Part shown: in pieces, positions 1-8,282 of the stretch
Layout: every line of letters begins with the position of its first letter
Numbering within the stretch: the first letter of the stretch is position 1
Source of the DNA: JBCCJA01 sp039045975
Lineage (GTDB): Bacteria; Planctomycetota; Planctomycetia; Planctomycetales; Planctomycetaceae
Assembly (NCBI GenBank): GCA_039045975.1
Contig: JBCCJA010000029.1
Coordinates: forward strand, 1 to 43,691
Direction of reading: 5' to 3'
DNA length: 43,691 bases
Notes under the pieces: generated by a model
Databases searched by the model: none
Seen by the model: only the letters and a program-made list of their open reading frames with translations
Told to the model about the DNA's origin: nothing
Made by a program: the position numbers and the translations under genes

Positions 1-102
1 CCTGACGACGCTGCCGCCGTGGGTACGCCGGTTCCGCCGCGTAAGGCCGTTCGTGACGGCCAAACTCGCGATCTTCCACACCGCCTCACTCACGACCGAC
101 AT
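1..102 (-). CDS. Possible 5' end of an unidentified gene, cut by window edge
   Basis: An ATG at 102 on the minus strand opens a frame that stays open to the window edge (34 codons, about 30 of them ending in G or C, as in the real genes here). It would follow nnrD in the same direction with a 41-nt gap. A GAGG lies about 15 nt upstream, which is a little far for a ribosome binding site. The opposite strand also has an open frame ending in TAA at 107-109 with equally good codon use, so the region may instead be the 3' end of a plus-strand gene. The translated residues match nothing I recognise. Direction and reality are uncertain. Confidence 0.3.
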   Translation of the reverse strand, partial: MSVVSEAVWKIASLAVTNGLTRRNRRTHGGSVVR

Positions 103-143
103 CGCTTAATGCAAAATCCTCGTCACCGCTCGGGCTTTTATGT

Positions 144-998
144 TCAAGGCCGATCGTGGAAGACCTTCCAAGCCTTGCCGATATAAAGCGGCAGGTCGGA
201 CGCGATCAGGCCGGGCTCGGAGAGCTCCGCCGCCGCGAGGTCGCCTGCGAGGCCGTGCAGGTGGGCCCCGAACCGGGCCGCCTCGAACGGCTCCATGCCC
301 TGCCCCAAGAGGGCGACGAGTAATCCGGTCAGCACATCACCGGTCCCGCCCGTGCCGAGTCCCGCGTTCCCGGTCTCATTGACCGCGACGCGGTCGCCGT
401 CGGTGATGACCGTCCCCGGGCCTTTTAAAAGAACCGTCACACCGTGCCGGGCGGCGTACTCTTTCGCGTGCCGTTCCCGGTCGGACTGGATCTCGGCCAC
501 CGACAACCCGGTCAGCCGGGAAAACTCGCCCGGGTGCGGCGTGAGCAGCCGCGGGCCGTCAGCATCGGGCAATGCGTCGGACCGAGCTAAAATATTAAGC
601 GCATCGGCGTCGACGACGACGGGACACGCGACGTGTCCGTAGCGATAAATGTGCTCGACGACGGGAGTCAGGTCGGCGTGAACGCTCAGCCCGGGACCGA
701 TCGCGATCGCGTCCGGTTCAAAAAAATGAGTTTTCAGGCCGGTCAAAACCGGTTTGCCGACGCGGCCGCCCCGGCCACTGGGTACGACCATGTAAGACGG
801 CTCGACAGCCGCGACGGTCGACACGACGTCGTCCGGCACGGCCAGCGTCACCAGCCCCGCCCCGCCGCGTAACGCCCCGAGCCCCGCCAACGCCGCGGCC
901 CCGCTCATGCCGGTCGAGCCGGCGATGATTAACACCCGGCCGTGCATACCCTTGTGGCCGTCGGCCGGACGCGGGGGCGGCTGCGGGCGGTCGCTCAC
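144..998 (-). CDS. nnrD: ADP/ATP-dependent (S)-NAD(P)H-hydrate dehydratase
   Basis: Metabolite-repair enzyme that dehydrates the damaged S-form of NADHX/NADPHX back to NAD(P)H using a nucleoside triphosphate or ADP; cytosolic. The 284 residues show the ribokinase-like YjeF C-terminal family motifs: HKG (15-17), VVVDADAL (127-134), LTPHPGEF (152-159), KGPGT (192-196) and GTGGTGDVL (215-223), whose Asp221 is the expected catalytic base. The epimerase half (NnrE) found in fused forms is absent, so this is the stand-alone dehydratase. It starts with GTG at 998, only 10 nt after the stop of the DUF3467 gene, so the two are probably co-transcribed with the coiled-coil gene further upstream. Family assignment is firm. 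Confidence 0.93.
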   Translation of the reverse strand: MSDRPQPPPRPADGHKGMHGRVLIIAGSTGMSGAAALAGLGALRGGAGLVTLAVPDDVVSTVAAVEPSYMVVPSGRGGRVGKPVLTGLKTHFFEPDAIAIGPGLSVHADLTPVVEHIYRYGHVACPVVVDADALNILARSDALPDADGPRLLTPHPGEFSRLTGLSVAEIQSDRERHAKEYAARHGVTVLLKGPGTVITDGDRVAVNETGNAGLGTGGTGDVLTGLLVALLGQGMEPFEAARFGAHLHGLAGDLAAAELSEPGLIASDLPLYIGKAWKVFHDRP

Positions 999-1008
999 AG
1001 GGCCGTGC

Positions 1009-1332
1009 TCACTTCGGCGTGTCGCCCGCCCCGCCCGACTGCGGGACGACCCGCTTGTTCGCGTCGAGCTCCAGCGTGCCGAACGCCTTCTCGTGGCGTT
1101 CCAACGCCATCGAGAGCGCCAACGCGATCCGCTTCGCGGTGTAGTGATTCAGAATGATCCGCTCGGTGACTTTGACCGGCGCGGGCTCTTTCGCACCGGG
1201 CGGATTCGGGTTCAGACCGAAGTCGAGGATCAGTTCCTCGGGCGTCGAGGCGACGCGGCCGAAGTTGGCGTACACCGCGCGGGCGTCACCGTCGAGGATC
1301 TCGGGACGGGCGGGTTCGGCGGCGTCGGCCAT
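1009..1332 (-). CDS. DUF3467 domain protein
   Basis: A 107-residue cytosolic protein starting at ATG 1332 (MADAAEP); the frame is open further upstream, but the extra 22 residues look non-coding. The segment AVYANFGRVASTPEELILDF followed by a charged stretch and ERIILNHYTAKRIALAL is the pattern I associate with DUF3467, a small bacterial and archaeal family of unknown function. It lies between the coiled-coil nuclease-like gene (80 nt upstream) and nnrD (10 nt downstream), all on the minus strand, suggesting one transcript. The sequence itself shows no membrane segment, signal peptide or catalytic motif. Confidence 0.8.
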   Translation of the reverse strand: MADAAEPARPEILDGDARAVYANFGRVASTPEELILDFGLNPNPPGAKEPAPVKVTERIILNHYTAKRIALALSMALERHEKAFGTLELDANKRVVPQSGGAGDTPK

Positions 1333-1411
1333 GTCTTTGCTCTTCGCGTGGGGGCAGATCGGTGATGCACAGATATGCCCTGACCGCAGCCGGCCCACAA
1401 GCCGCCGCGGG

Positions 1412-2995
1412 TCATGTCTGAGAACCGGCGAACGACTCCTTCATCTCGGCGACCTGGTCCTGCAGCACGGCCAGCTGGCGGGTGAGGTCTTCGCGGGCGA
1501 TCCGCACGCGGTCGAGGATCTTGTCGCTGTCCCGCTTGATGTTCCCGCCCCAGGTGTTGATCTCGTCGAGCCTTTCGGCCTGTTTGACAATCGCGTTGAT
1601 CGCCTTGTCGGTCGCGGCGAAGTCGACCGTCACGCGGGCCGCCTCGGCGACGCGGCGGGTGCAGAGCGCCGTCGCGACGCTGACCGCCGCGTGCAGCCGC
1701 CAGTCGGTGTCGGCGTCCTCGTGGTCCCAGTGAACGACGAGGTCTTGCCCGTGCCGGGCGAACGGCTCGGCCCCCTCGGCCGCCTGTCGCGACGAATAGA
1801 CGAACACGCCGACGTCGGCGTCGCGGTTGCGTCTTGCGAGGTCGAGCTCGGACAGCATGTCGGAGAGGCGTTTGCCGGCCTCGGCCTTCGCCTCGAAGAC
1901 GACCTTCGCGCCGGCGGCGGCGTGGTCGGCCCCAAGGGTGACGACGACGTCGCCGACCTTCCGGTTCTTGACGAGCCCGGTCGTCTCGCCGACGCGGTCG
2001 ACGGCGGCACCGGCGGGCGAGGCGATCGCGTCGATCGCGTCCGCGACCGCGTCCTCGAAATCGAGGCCGTGCGTCGTCGAGCGTTCCCGCTCCTGCTTGG
2101 CGGTCTGCAGTTTCGCGACGGCCTCGCGGATCTCCTGCTGGAAGTCGGTCGAGCTGCGGCGTTGCTGTTCGAGCTGTTCGAACAGCGTCTTCTGCAGGCG
2201 GCCGAGGGCCGAATTTTCCGCGTCGAGACTGAGGTCTTTCGCGATCGCCTCCTGCGTCGCGTCGAGGGTCCGCTTCATCGCGGAGATCGCGGACGCTTCG
2301 TTCTTGAAGTCGAACTCGGCGGAGAGTTTTTCGACCTCGCCGGCGAGGTCCTCGCGGAGTTCGCCGTTCTTCTGGGCCACATGATTCAGCAGCCGCTGCA
2401 GGGCCGAGCCTTCCTTCTCGACGCGGAACTCTTCGAGCAGCGCCGTGCGTTGGCGTTCGACGTCCCGTTCGATCGTCTCCCGCATCCGGCCGAGGAAGCC
2501 CTCGCGGTCGTCGGGCGAGAGTAGGCGAGCGAAGCGACTGTCGACACCGAACTGGGCGTCGAGCCGGCGGGCAAGGTCGGACCGCTCACCAGTAAGCATC
2601 GCGTCGATCACGCGAGACAGCTCGCCGTCTTTGGCGACGAGCTTCTCGACCCGCTCGGTGAAGCGGCCGCTGTCGGGACTGAAGTACTCCTTCAGCGTCG
2701 TGTCGAGCCGGTCGTCGAGCTGCGACTTGTGCGCTGTGAGAGCCGATTTCAGGTCGCCGATCAGCCGTTCGCCCTCGTGCCGGACGGCGACGGCGTCGAC
2801 CTGCCCGCGGGCCTGCCGCAGCGCGAGCACGCCGATGCGGAGCGCGGCCTTGGCGTAGTCGTCGCGTTCGGGGCCTTCGGGCCGGGCCTCGAGTTCGGCG
2901 ACGACTTCTCGGTCGTCGACCTTCAGTTCGAGCGGGAGCCCGAACGGCAGCGTATCGGGCCCGATCGTGCGGGCGTGCCCTTCTATCGTCGCCAC
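1412..2995 (-). CDS. Coiled-coil protein with PD-(D/E)XK nuclease-like core
   Basis: A 527-residue protein starting at GTG 2995. Residues about 25-305 are rich in Glu, Lys, Arg, Leu and Ala and look like long helices/coiled coils. A compact alpha/beta segment follows at 310-430: LDFEDAV (Glu314), KVGDVVVTLG (Asp349), VVFEAKAE (Glu368-x-Lys370) and ADVGVFVYSS. The order Glu, Asp, Glu-x-Lys after a helix fits the PD-(D/E)XK nuclease fold, and the long coiled coil plus this core recalls RmuC/DUF2130-type proteins. The end (470-527) is helical again. No signal peptide or membrane segment is visible. Probably first gene of the operon with DUF3467 and nnrD. Nuclease activity is inference; the hydrophobic strands around the motif support it, but I cannot name the family. 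Confidence 0.8.
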   Translation of the reverse strand: MATIEGHARTIGPDTLPFGLPLELKVDDREVVAELEARPEGPERDDYAKAALRIGVLALRQARGQVDAVAVRHEGERLIGDLKSALTAHKSQLDDRLDTTLKEYFSPDSGRFTERVEKLVAKDGELSRVIDAMLTGERSDLARRLDAQFGVDSRFARLLSPDDREGFLGRMRETIERDVERQRTALLEEFRVEKEGSALQRLLNHVAQKNGELREDLAGEVEKLSAEFDFKNEASAISAMKRTLDATQEAIAKDLSLDAENSALGRLQKTLFEQLEQQRRSSTDFQQEIREAVAKLQTAKQERERSTTHGLDFEDAVADAIDAIASPAGAAVDRVGETTGLVKNRKVGDVVVTLGADHAAAGAKVVFEAKAEAGKRLSDMLSELDLARRNRDADVGVFVYSSRQAAEGAEPFARHGQDLVVHWDHEDADTDWRLHAAVSVATALCTRRVAEAARVTVDFAATDKAINAIVKQAERLDEINTWGGNIKRDSDKILDRVRIAREDLTRQLAVLQDQVAEMKESFAGSQT

Positions 2996-3068
2996 GGCAG
3001 CTCCTCGCCGGGAATCGTTTCCCCGACAGTATCCCGGCGGCGGCGGCGGGCCAACGCCCGCGTCAGGC

Positions 3069-4970
3069 TCAGCCGCCGAGCTTGTCGGCGAGCACCCGCT
3101 CCAAGTCGTCGAGCGAGACGTTCCGACTGATCACCGTGCCGGTCTCGTCGAGGAGCACCATCGTCGGCAGCGACACGATGCCGAGTTCGAGCGACGGCCT
3201 GCCGTCGAGCCCGCCCGGCTCGAAGACGTGGGGCCAGGGCATGTCGTTGGCCGCGAGGTGCTGCCGTACCTGGTCGGCGGTCGCGTCGGCGGCGACGCCG
3301 ACGATCTCGAACCCGGCGGCGTTGTACTTGCGATAAATCTCGCGGAGCCGCGGCAGGTCTTCCGCACACGGTTTGCACCAGGTCGACCAGAAGTCGACCA
3401 GCACGATCTTCCCGCCGAAGTCGGCCGTCGACAGCTTGCCGCCCGCCAACGCGTCGCCGGCGAAGTCGAGCCGTTTGCCCTTCATCGCGAGCCGCCGCAC
3501 CGCGCCCGACGCGCGGCGGCCGGGGATCGTCCGCGGGAAGCTGTCGGCCAGACGCTTGTAGAAGGCGTTGGCGCTGGCGATCTCGCCGGCGAATTCGCGA
3601 GCGATCGCGAGTTGCAGCAACGCTTCGGCCGAATCCTCGGCCTTCGGGAACGCGTCGGCGAAACTCTCCAGCCGTTCCAGCCACCAAGCCTGAACCTCCG
3701 GACCGCCGCCGTCGCGGAGCCGGGCTGCGTACTCCGACAGCAGCTTGCGGTAATTGACGTAGGCGACGATCGGCGAATCGGGGTCAATGCTCTTCGCGAG
3801 CCGCTCGGCCCGGTCGAGCTGTTCGAGGCCCTGCGGGAAATTGCCCGACTGCGCGGCGGCGGCGAGGCTGTCGGCCAGCTGAGCGAGCCACTGTTCCTTC
3901 TCGGGCTGATCGGCGGCGGCCTCGACGAGCATGCCGAGCACCTCGGCCCGCGCGGTGTTGTAGCGGGCGAAGGCCTCCATGCCGGCCTCGGGGCCGGGGG
4001 CCCCGGCGTCGATCTTTTGCAGCCGGCGGAGCAGCTTCTGCATCTCGGGCGAGATCCCGCCGGGCGGGATCACACCGGCCGGGACCGACGTTTCCGGACG
4101 CATCAGGAAGCCGCCGGCGGCGATCCGCAATTCGTCGCCCTCGACCGGTTGCGGCAGCGTCGTCAGCTTCCAGACGTCGCCGATCTGGACGAGTTCGCCG
4201 ATCTGGATCAGCCCCGGCTTTCCGGCCCGTTCGACGATCGCCATCGCGTTGGCGTGCACGAGCAGGTCGCGGTCGGCCGGGCCCGAACCGGCCGGCACGA
4301 GGCCGGGCGCCGTCCCGTCGAACCGCAGCCATTTCACCCCGTCGGCCAGAAGTGACGACGAAGACCGCAGGCGGGCGGTCTGACCGGCGACGTCCTTGAG
4401 GCCGCCCGAGATCCCGACCGCGACGTCTTCGGACACGCCGAGCGACCGCAGGTCTTCGGCGGAGACGAGCACCGTGCCGAGGGTCCGCACGTCGCCGGCG
4501 ATCATCGCCTCGACGGCGACCCTCGCGGCCTCGTGGGCGCTGAGCCGTTTCCACGAGTCCGGCCTGCCGTCCTGGTCCGGGTCGAGGGCCCAGCGGGAAC
4601 CGCCCGTGTTCAGCCAGCGGTGCTGGTCGGCGATGCGGTCGCCGTCGGTGTCGATGTCGCGGTAGACCTCCATGCCCTGGCGGAAGAAGCCCCAGCTGTC
4701 GACCTGTCCGCTCCCGTTCGTGTCGGTGAACCGCCGCAGCACCTGGCCGGCCGGGCCGATCAGGACGAAGCCTTCCGACGAAACGTCGACGCGGCAGGCC
4801 GACCACTGCTCGGCCGGCGGCGTGTCGATCGCGACGCCGGGGGAGACCGGCCGGTAGCCGAAGATCACCTCCGGCGTGACCTGCGACTGGGCGAGCGCCG
4901 GGGAAGCCGACGCGGCCAGACAGGCCGACAGGCAAAACGCGGGCAGAACAATCCGTGCGGTGAGCGGCAT
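3069..4970 (-). CDS. Exported TlpA-type thioredoxin with Ca-type repeats
   Basis: A 633-residue protein that begins with a Sec signal peptide (residues 1-28, cleavage near ALAQS). Residues 83-138 hold three Asp-rich loops (DTNGSGQVD, DIDTDGDRIAD, DPDQDGRPD) like thrombospondin type-3 or EF-hand-like calcium repeats. A helical middle follows, including a TPR-like stretch. The last 140 residues form an AhpC/TSA-TlpA redoxin domain: FWSTWCKPCAEDLPRL with WCKPC at 531-535 and the cis-Pro loop SLPT (Pro602). Such proteins usually reduce or exchange disulfides outside the cytoplasm; the partner here is unknown. It stands alone between the nuclease-like gene and a small membrane protein gene. Confidence 0.88.
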   Translation of the reverse strand: MPLTARIVLPAFCLSACLAASASPALAQSQVTPEVIFGYRPVSPGVAIDTPPAEQWSACRVDVSSEGFVLIGPAGQVLRRFTDTNGSGQVDSWGFFRQGMEVYRDIDTDGDRIADQHRWLNTGGSRWALDPDQDGRPDSWKRLSAHEAARVAVEAMIAGDVRTLGTVLVSAEDLRSLGVSEDVAVGISGGLKDVAGQTARLRSSSSLLADGVKWLRFDGTAPGLVPAGSGPADRDLLVHANAMAIVERAGKPGLIQIGELVQIGDVWKLTTLPQPVEGDELRIAAGGFLMRPETSVPAGVIPPGGISPEMQKLLRRLQKIDAGAPGPEAGMEAFARYNTARAEVLGMLVEAAADQPEKEQWLAQLADSLAAAAQSGNFPQGLEQLDRAERLAKSIDPDSPIVAYVNYRKLLSEYAARLRDGGGPEVQAWWLERLESFADAFPKAEDSAEALLQLAIAREFAGEIASANAFYKRLADSFPRTIPGRRASGAVRRLAMKGKRLDFAGDALAGGKLSTADFGGKIVLVDFWSTWCKPCAEDLPRLREIYRKYNAAGFEIVGVAADATADQVRQHLAANDMPWPHVFEPGGLDGRPSLELGIVSLPTMVLLDETGTVISRNVSLDDLERVLADKLGG

Positions 4971-5049
4971 GACCGGTCCCGTTCCGTGGGCGGGGTCGGG
5001 CAGCCGACCCCATTTGGCCTGCGGAGGCTAGTTGGTCACGGCCGCCGCG

Positions 5050-5490
5050 TCACTCCGACTTGCCGGGCGGCCCCAACACGGCGACGACCTCGGCGACCGA
5101 CGAAGACGGGTAAATGAGCTGGCGACCGTCCGGCAGGAACGTGACCTGCCAGCCGTCCGTCGTCCGCGTTAGCGGCAAGATCGCGGTGCCCTTCGAAAAC
5201 GCGCTCAGGCGGGGCGTAAACCGGAAACCGTCACTCGGCGGCGTGCCCTTGAACGTCAACTTCGGGCCGGTCTTCCAAAACCCAGACCCGGCCGACACCT
5301 GGCGGGCGACGACGACGAGGTCGGCATTCTCCAGCTGCGTCCGGTTGACCTTCCGGACGACCGGCGAACAGGCCATCACCGCCAAGAACAGCAGCCACAG
5401 GCCCCCTGCGATCGCGGGGGCCCGGAAGGACGGCTTCCGCGTCGAGGCGTGGCCGGAGGCTTCGCCCGCGTCCGCGGCGGTCCCGGTCAC
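5050..5490 (-). CDS. Small single-pass membrane protein, translationally coupled
   Basis: A 146-residue protein. I chose GTG 5490 because it overlaps the TGA of the upstream Minf_1886-type gene by 4 nt (GTGA), a normal coupling arrangement; the frame is open upstream, but that part is an antisense-like Arg-rich stretch inside the neighbour. Residues 26-42 are a membrane segment (AGGLWLLFLAVMA) ending in ACS, which might be a lipobox-like Cys. The remainder (about 100 residues) would lie outside the membrane and contains two short beta-like stretches. I do not recognise the family. Co-expression with the Minf_1886 gene is very likely. Confidence 0.7.
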   Translation of the reverse strand: MTGTAADAGEASGHASTRKPSFRAPAIAGGLWLLFLAVMACSPVVRKVNRTQLENADLVVVARQVSAGSGFWKTGPKLTFKGTPPSDGFRFTPRLSAFSKGTAILPLTRTTDGWQVTFLPDGRQLIYPSSSVAEVVAVLGPPGKSE

Positions 5491-5885
5491 GACTTCTCGA
5501 ACGCCTTCGACGTATCGAAGTCGTAGTCGGCCTCGAACGTCTGCTCGAAGTTGAAGCGGTCGGCGAAGTCGGACGGGCAGTCGCGGTCGGTCTTCCGCAT
5601 CTCGCCGCGGTCGACCAGTTCGAAGACGATCGCGCCGATGTCGTCGGTCCGCGTCACGCCCCACTGCCCGAGCACGGTCCGCGCGAGGAAACCGAATTTT
5701 TCCTGGGCCAGTTCCCGCACGCCCTCGCAGAGTTCTTGACCCGTGATGTGGGCCTCGTCCTCGGCGGCGACGTGCGCGTGCGAACGTTGGAGCCGCTCTT
5801 GGGTGTGCTGCAGAGCGCTGAAGACGAAGTGGTAGGCCTGGCGGTCGAACCGGACACGTCCGGTCGAGCTGGTCGAACTCTTCAT
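5487..5885 (-). CDS. Minf_1886-type conserved protein
   Basis: A 132-residue soluble protein with an ATG start preceded by GGAAGG. The segments YHFVFSALQHTQERL, HITGQELCEGVRELAQEKFGF, VLGQWGVTRTDDIGAIVFELV and DFADRFNFEQTF match the small family annotated as Minf_1886 (TIGR04138), which I know from Planctomycetota and Verrucomicrobiota and which has no known function. The length is typical. The gene overlaps the start of the downstream small membrane protein gene by 4 nt. Between this gene and holB there are 149 nt that could hold its promoter. Family assignment is from memory of the motif pattern. Confidence 0.85.
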   Translation of the reverse strand: MKSSTSSTGRVRFDRQAYHFVFSALQHTQERLQRSHAHVAAEDEAHITGQELCEGVRELAQEKFGFLARTVLGQWGVTRTDDIGAIVFELVDRGEMRKTDRDCPSDFADRFNFEQTFEADYDFDTSKAFEKS

Positions 5886-6034
5886 GGGCCTTCCGCTCGG
5901 CGGGTCGGGGGAGCAGGCTCGCGTGGCGCTACCGACGGCAGCGGTCGTAGGGAGCGTATCGACGCGGTCGCGCCCGGAACAGACGTCATCGGCCGATTCT
6001 GCCTACGTTTTCCGCCACTCGGGCCACACCGCGG

Positions 6035-7129
6035 TCAGGCCGGGGTCAGCTTCGCCAGATCGGCGGCGAGCGTTTCGACCGCCAATGGAAGCGACGCGTT
6101 CGCCGCGACGTGACCGTCGAACTCCTGCAGCCGCTCGAGGCAGCGGCCGGCGACGTCGACCGCGTCGTGCCGTGTCGCAACCCGTTCGGCCCAGCGGCGG
6201 GCCGCCGGGTCGCTCGTCTCGCCGCCCGCCGCGGCGCGGATCGCCTCGCGGTAGAACGCCGACCCGAACCGCGTGACCCGGCCCAGCCGCTCGCGTTTCG
6301 CCTGGGCTTCTTTGACGTCGTCGATCGTCGCCATGATGTGTGCCGCGGTCGCGGTCACGTCGGGCGGGAACGTCGCGAGATCGCGGACCAGGTCGTCCCG
6401 CAGCGTCCGGGCGTCTCCCCCGGCGAGCGCCCGGGCCGAATCGAGGCCGCCGTCCGACATCGCGGCGATCGCCGACGCCTCGTCCCGGTCGGCCGCCCCG
6501 AGTCCGACGATCAGCTCCGCCAAGTCGTCGCCGCCGAGCGGCGGGAAGCGGACCCGCTGACACCGCGACAGGATCGTCGGCAGCATGCCGCCGGCCGACT
6601 CCGCGATCAGGAAGATCACGACGCCGTCGGGCGGCTCTTCGAGCGTCTTCAGGAAAGCGTTCGCGGCTTCGACGCCCATGCGGTCGGCCGCGTCGACGAT
6701 CGCGACCTTGCGGGACGCTTCGGTCGGGGCCCGCGACAGCTCCAAACCGAGCCCGCCCGGCTGGTCCTTCGAGCCGACGAACTGCTCGACGACGAGCTGC
6801 CGCTTCCCTTCGATCAGGCCGACTTCGACCAGATCGGGATGCGTCCCGGCGGCGAAGCGGACGCACGACGGACAGTCGCCGCAGCTGTCGAAATCGGCTT
6901 CCGACCGCTCCGGGCAAAATAGTGATTTCGCCGCGAGTCGCGCGAACAGCCGCTTCCCGACGCCGCCCGGCCCCTCCAGCAGATAGGCCTGCGCGAGCCG
7001 TCCGCGCGCCGCCGCGCGGCGGAACATCGCGACCCGGTCGTCGTGCCCACGCAGCCCCGACCAGCCCCGCCGGAGCGTCTCGGACGGCCACGGGTCGTCG
7101 TCGCTCGCGATCGTTTTCGGGCGGCTCAT
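6035..7129 (-). CDS. holB: DNA polymerase III subunit delta-prime
   Basis: Clamp-loader subunit that, with tau/gamma and delta, opens the sliding clamp and places it on primed DNA. The 364 residues show an AAA+ core: Walker A GPGGVGKR (53-60), four zinc-binding Cys (C72, C83, C86, C89) as in delta-prime/tau, the DAADRMGVEAANAFLKTLEEPP region (Walker B-like and sensor area, split here at about 145-166) and the SRCQRVRFPP arginine-finger SRC motif. Walker A is complete, whereas E. coli delta-prime has a degenerate one, so ATP binding is possible. The start ATG (7129) overlaps the stop of the preceding lipoyl-like gene by 4 nt (ATGA). Confidence 0.92.
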   Translation of the reverse strand: MSRPKTIASDDDPWPSETLRRGWSGLRGHDDRVAMFRRAAARGRLAQAYLLEGPGGVGKRLFARLAAKSLFCPERSEADFDSCGDCPSCVRFAAGTHPDLVEVGLIEGKRQLVVEQFVGSKDQPGGLGLELSRAPTEASRKVAIVDAADRMGVEAANAFLKTLEEPPDGVVIFLIAESAGGMLPTILSRCQRVRFPPLGGDDLAELIVGLGAADRDEASAIAAMSDGGLDSARALAGGDARTLRDDLVRDLATFPPDVTATAAHIMATIDDVKEAQAKRERLGRVTRFGSAFYREAIRAAAGGETSDPAARRWAERVATRHDAVDVAGRCLERLQEFDGHVAANASLPLAVETLAADLAKLTPA

Positions 7130-7398
7130 GCCCCGTCCTCGGCGGCGAACGGCTCGATCCAGCCGAGCACGTCGCCCGACGCGACCGGCTGATGGTTCCG
7201 GCGGTCGATGCGAGAGAGCAAACCGCCCGCTCCGGCCGAGACGTCGAGGCTGAGCCCCGGCAGCAGCACCTCGACGACCCGGTCCCCCGCCGTGACTTCT
7301 TCACCGACCTCGGCGAGCCAGACCGTCACCCGGCCGGCGTCCGACCCGAGTTCCGGACAGACGATCGGCCGCGCCGACGGCGAAGGGGGTTGGCTCAC
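7126..7398 (-). CDS. Lipoyl/biotinyl-like domain protein lacking the modified Lys
   Basis: A 90-residue protein made of little more than one biotinyl/lipoyl-like barrel. The pattern VWLAEVGEEVTAGDRVVEVLLPGLSLDVSA then GGLLSRIDRRNHQPVASGDVLGWIE (described here in two pieces) follows the E2 lipoyl domain, but the usual D-K-(A/V) turn is replaced by PGLS, so there is no lysine to carry a cofactor. I chose GTG 7398 because GGAAG lies 8 nt upstream; GTG 7425 has its GAGGA directly abutting. The stop overlaps the holB start (ATGA), so the two are translated together. The role is unknown; a structural or binding role is inferred only from the lost Lys. Confidence 0.75.
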   Translation of the reverse strand: MSQPPSPSARPIVCPELGSDAGRVTVWLAEVGEEVTAGDRVVEVLLPGLSLDVSAGAGGLLSRIDRRNHQPVASGDVLGWIEPFAAEDGA

Positions 7399-7612
7399 TG
7401 GCGATCTTCCGAGGACGCGACTCACTCCTCGGCAGGTTAGCGGGGGCGCGGTGTGACCGCCCGCCGACGCGGGTTTGATCGAGAGTCATGACGTCACTCG
7501 CCGGATCCGACATCGCTGACGCGTTCACCGGCCTTGCAAACGGCTACGGTCGCCGGAGAACTTGCGTCGACACCACCGACACACACCGAACGTACCTTCA
7601 ACCGGATCCGTC

Positions 7613-8200
7613 ATGAAATACGCGGTCGCTGCGCTACTTCTCGTCGTCGAGGTCTCCGCCGTACACGCCGGCCTGAAGACGTTCACCGACCGCGACCGGT
7701 TCACCGCGGCAGTCGCAGTCTTATCGACCGACGGCTTCGAAGACACGGTGACGGCGGTCGACGTGACCGCGGCCGGCCTCGACCGCCCCGGCTACAAGCT
7801 CTCGTTCACGGCCGAGAAGCCGGAGAGCTCCGCCAAGCTGCTGCCCACGCTGCCGAAGCCGCGGGCGGTCGCCGGCGATCGCGACGCCGGACTGACTTAC
7901 GACGGGGAGTATTGGGACTTCGCCGAGTTGACCTTCACCTTCGACCAGCCGATCACGGCGTTCGCGGTCGACACTTCGCCGGTCGCGACGAACGCCCTTC
8001 TGATCGTCATCGAAACGGCAAACGGCCCCGACGTCATCGATCCTCTGCCAGTCGGGGCCAAGGAGGGTTTCCTAGGGCCGTTCTTCGGCGTGACTTCTTC
8101 CGAACCGATCACGTCGATCACGTTCGAACAGGGCTATCGTAAAAAGCCGAAGTTCGCTTTTGACGACGTCACGCTCGGAACCGTCCGCAGGAACGAGTAA
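7613..8200 (+). CDS. Exported protein of unknown function
   Basis: A 195-residue protein beginning at ATG 7613 with a Sec signal peptide (MKYAVAALLLVVEVSAVHAG, residues 1-20). An upstream extension of 17 residues is open but Arg/His-rich and unlikely. The mature part is beta-rich with repeated aromatic/Asp motifs: DGFEDTV near the start, ELTFTFDQPITAFAVD in the middle and KFAFDDVTLG at the end. The FDDVTL ending is common in choice-of-anchor and PEP-CTERM-type beta-sandwich proteins, but no PEP-CTERM or LPXTG anchor is present. It is divergent from the holB operon and convergent with aroB. Confidence 0.75.
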   Translation: MKYAVAALLLVVEVSAVHAGLKTFTDRDRFTAAVAVLSTDGFEDTVTAVDVTAAGLDRPGYKLSFTAEKPESSAKLLPTLPKPRAVAGDRDAGLTYDGEYWDFAELTFTFDQPITAFAVDTSPVATNALLIVIETANGPDVIDPLPVGAKEGFLGPFFGVTSSEPITSITFEQGYRKKPKFAFDDVTLGTVRRNE

Positions 8201-8264
8201 GTCGCATCGCACTGCAACGAGGCTCGGACGTCGGCCGCCCATTCGAATCAGTCGGGCGACGCTA

Positions 8265-8280
8265 GCCGCGACGGCGCGGC
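8265..8280. terminator. Weak hairpin between convergent genes
   Basis: GCCGCG-ACGG-CGCGGC forms a 6-bp perfect stem with a 4-nt loop just beyond the exported-protein gene and 3 nt from the aroB stop codon. No T-run follows on either strand, so its role as a terminator is a guess from position. Confidence 0.25.
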
Positions 8281-8282
8281 GC

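Noticed and set aside
1154..2524. A 456-codon plus-strand frame opposite the coiled-coil gene
   Set aside because: Composition is that of an antisense frame and no motif is visible.
7501..7609. Two CGGATCCG octamers about 100 bp apart, plus TGACGTCA
   Set aside because: Short palindromes expected in GC-rich DNA; no other supporting structure.
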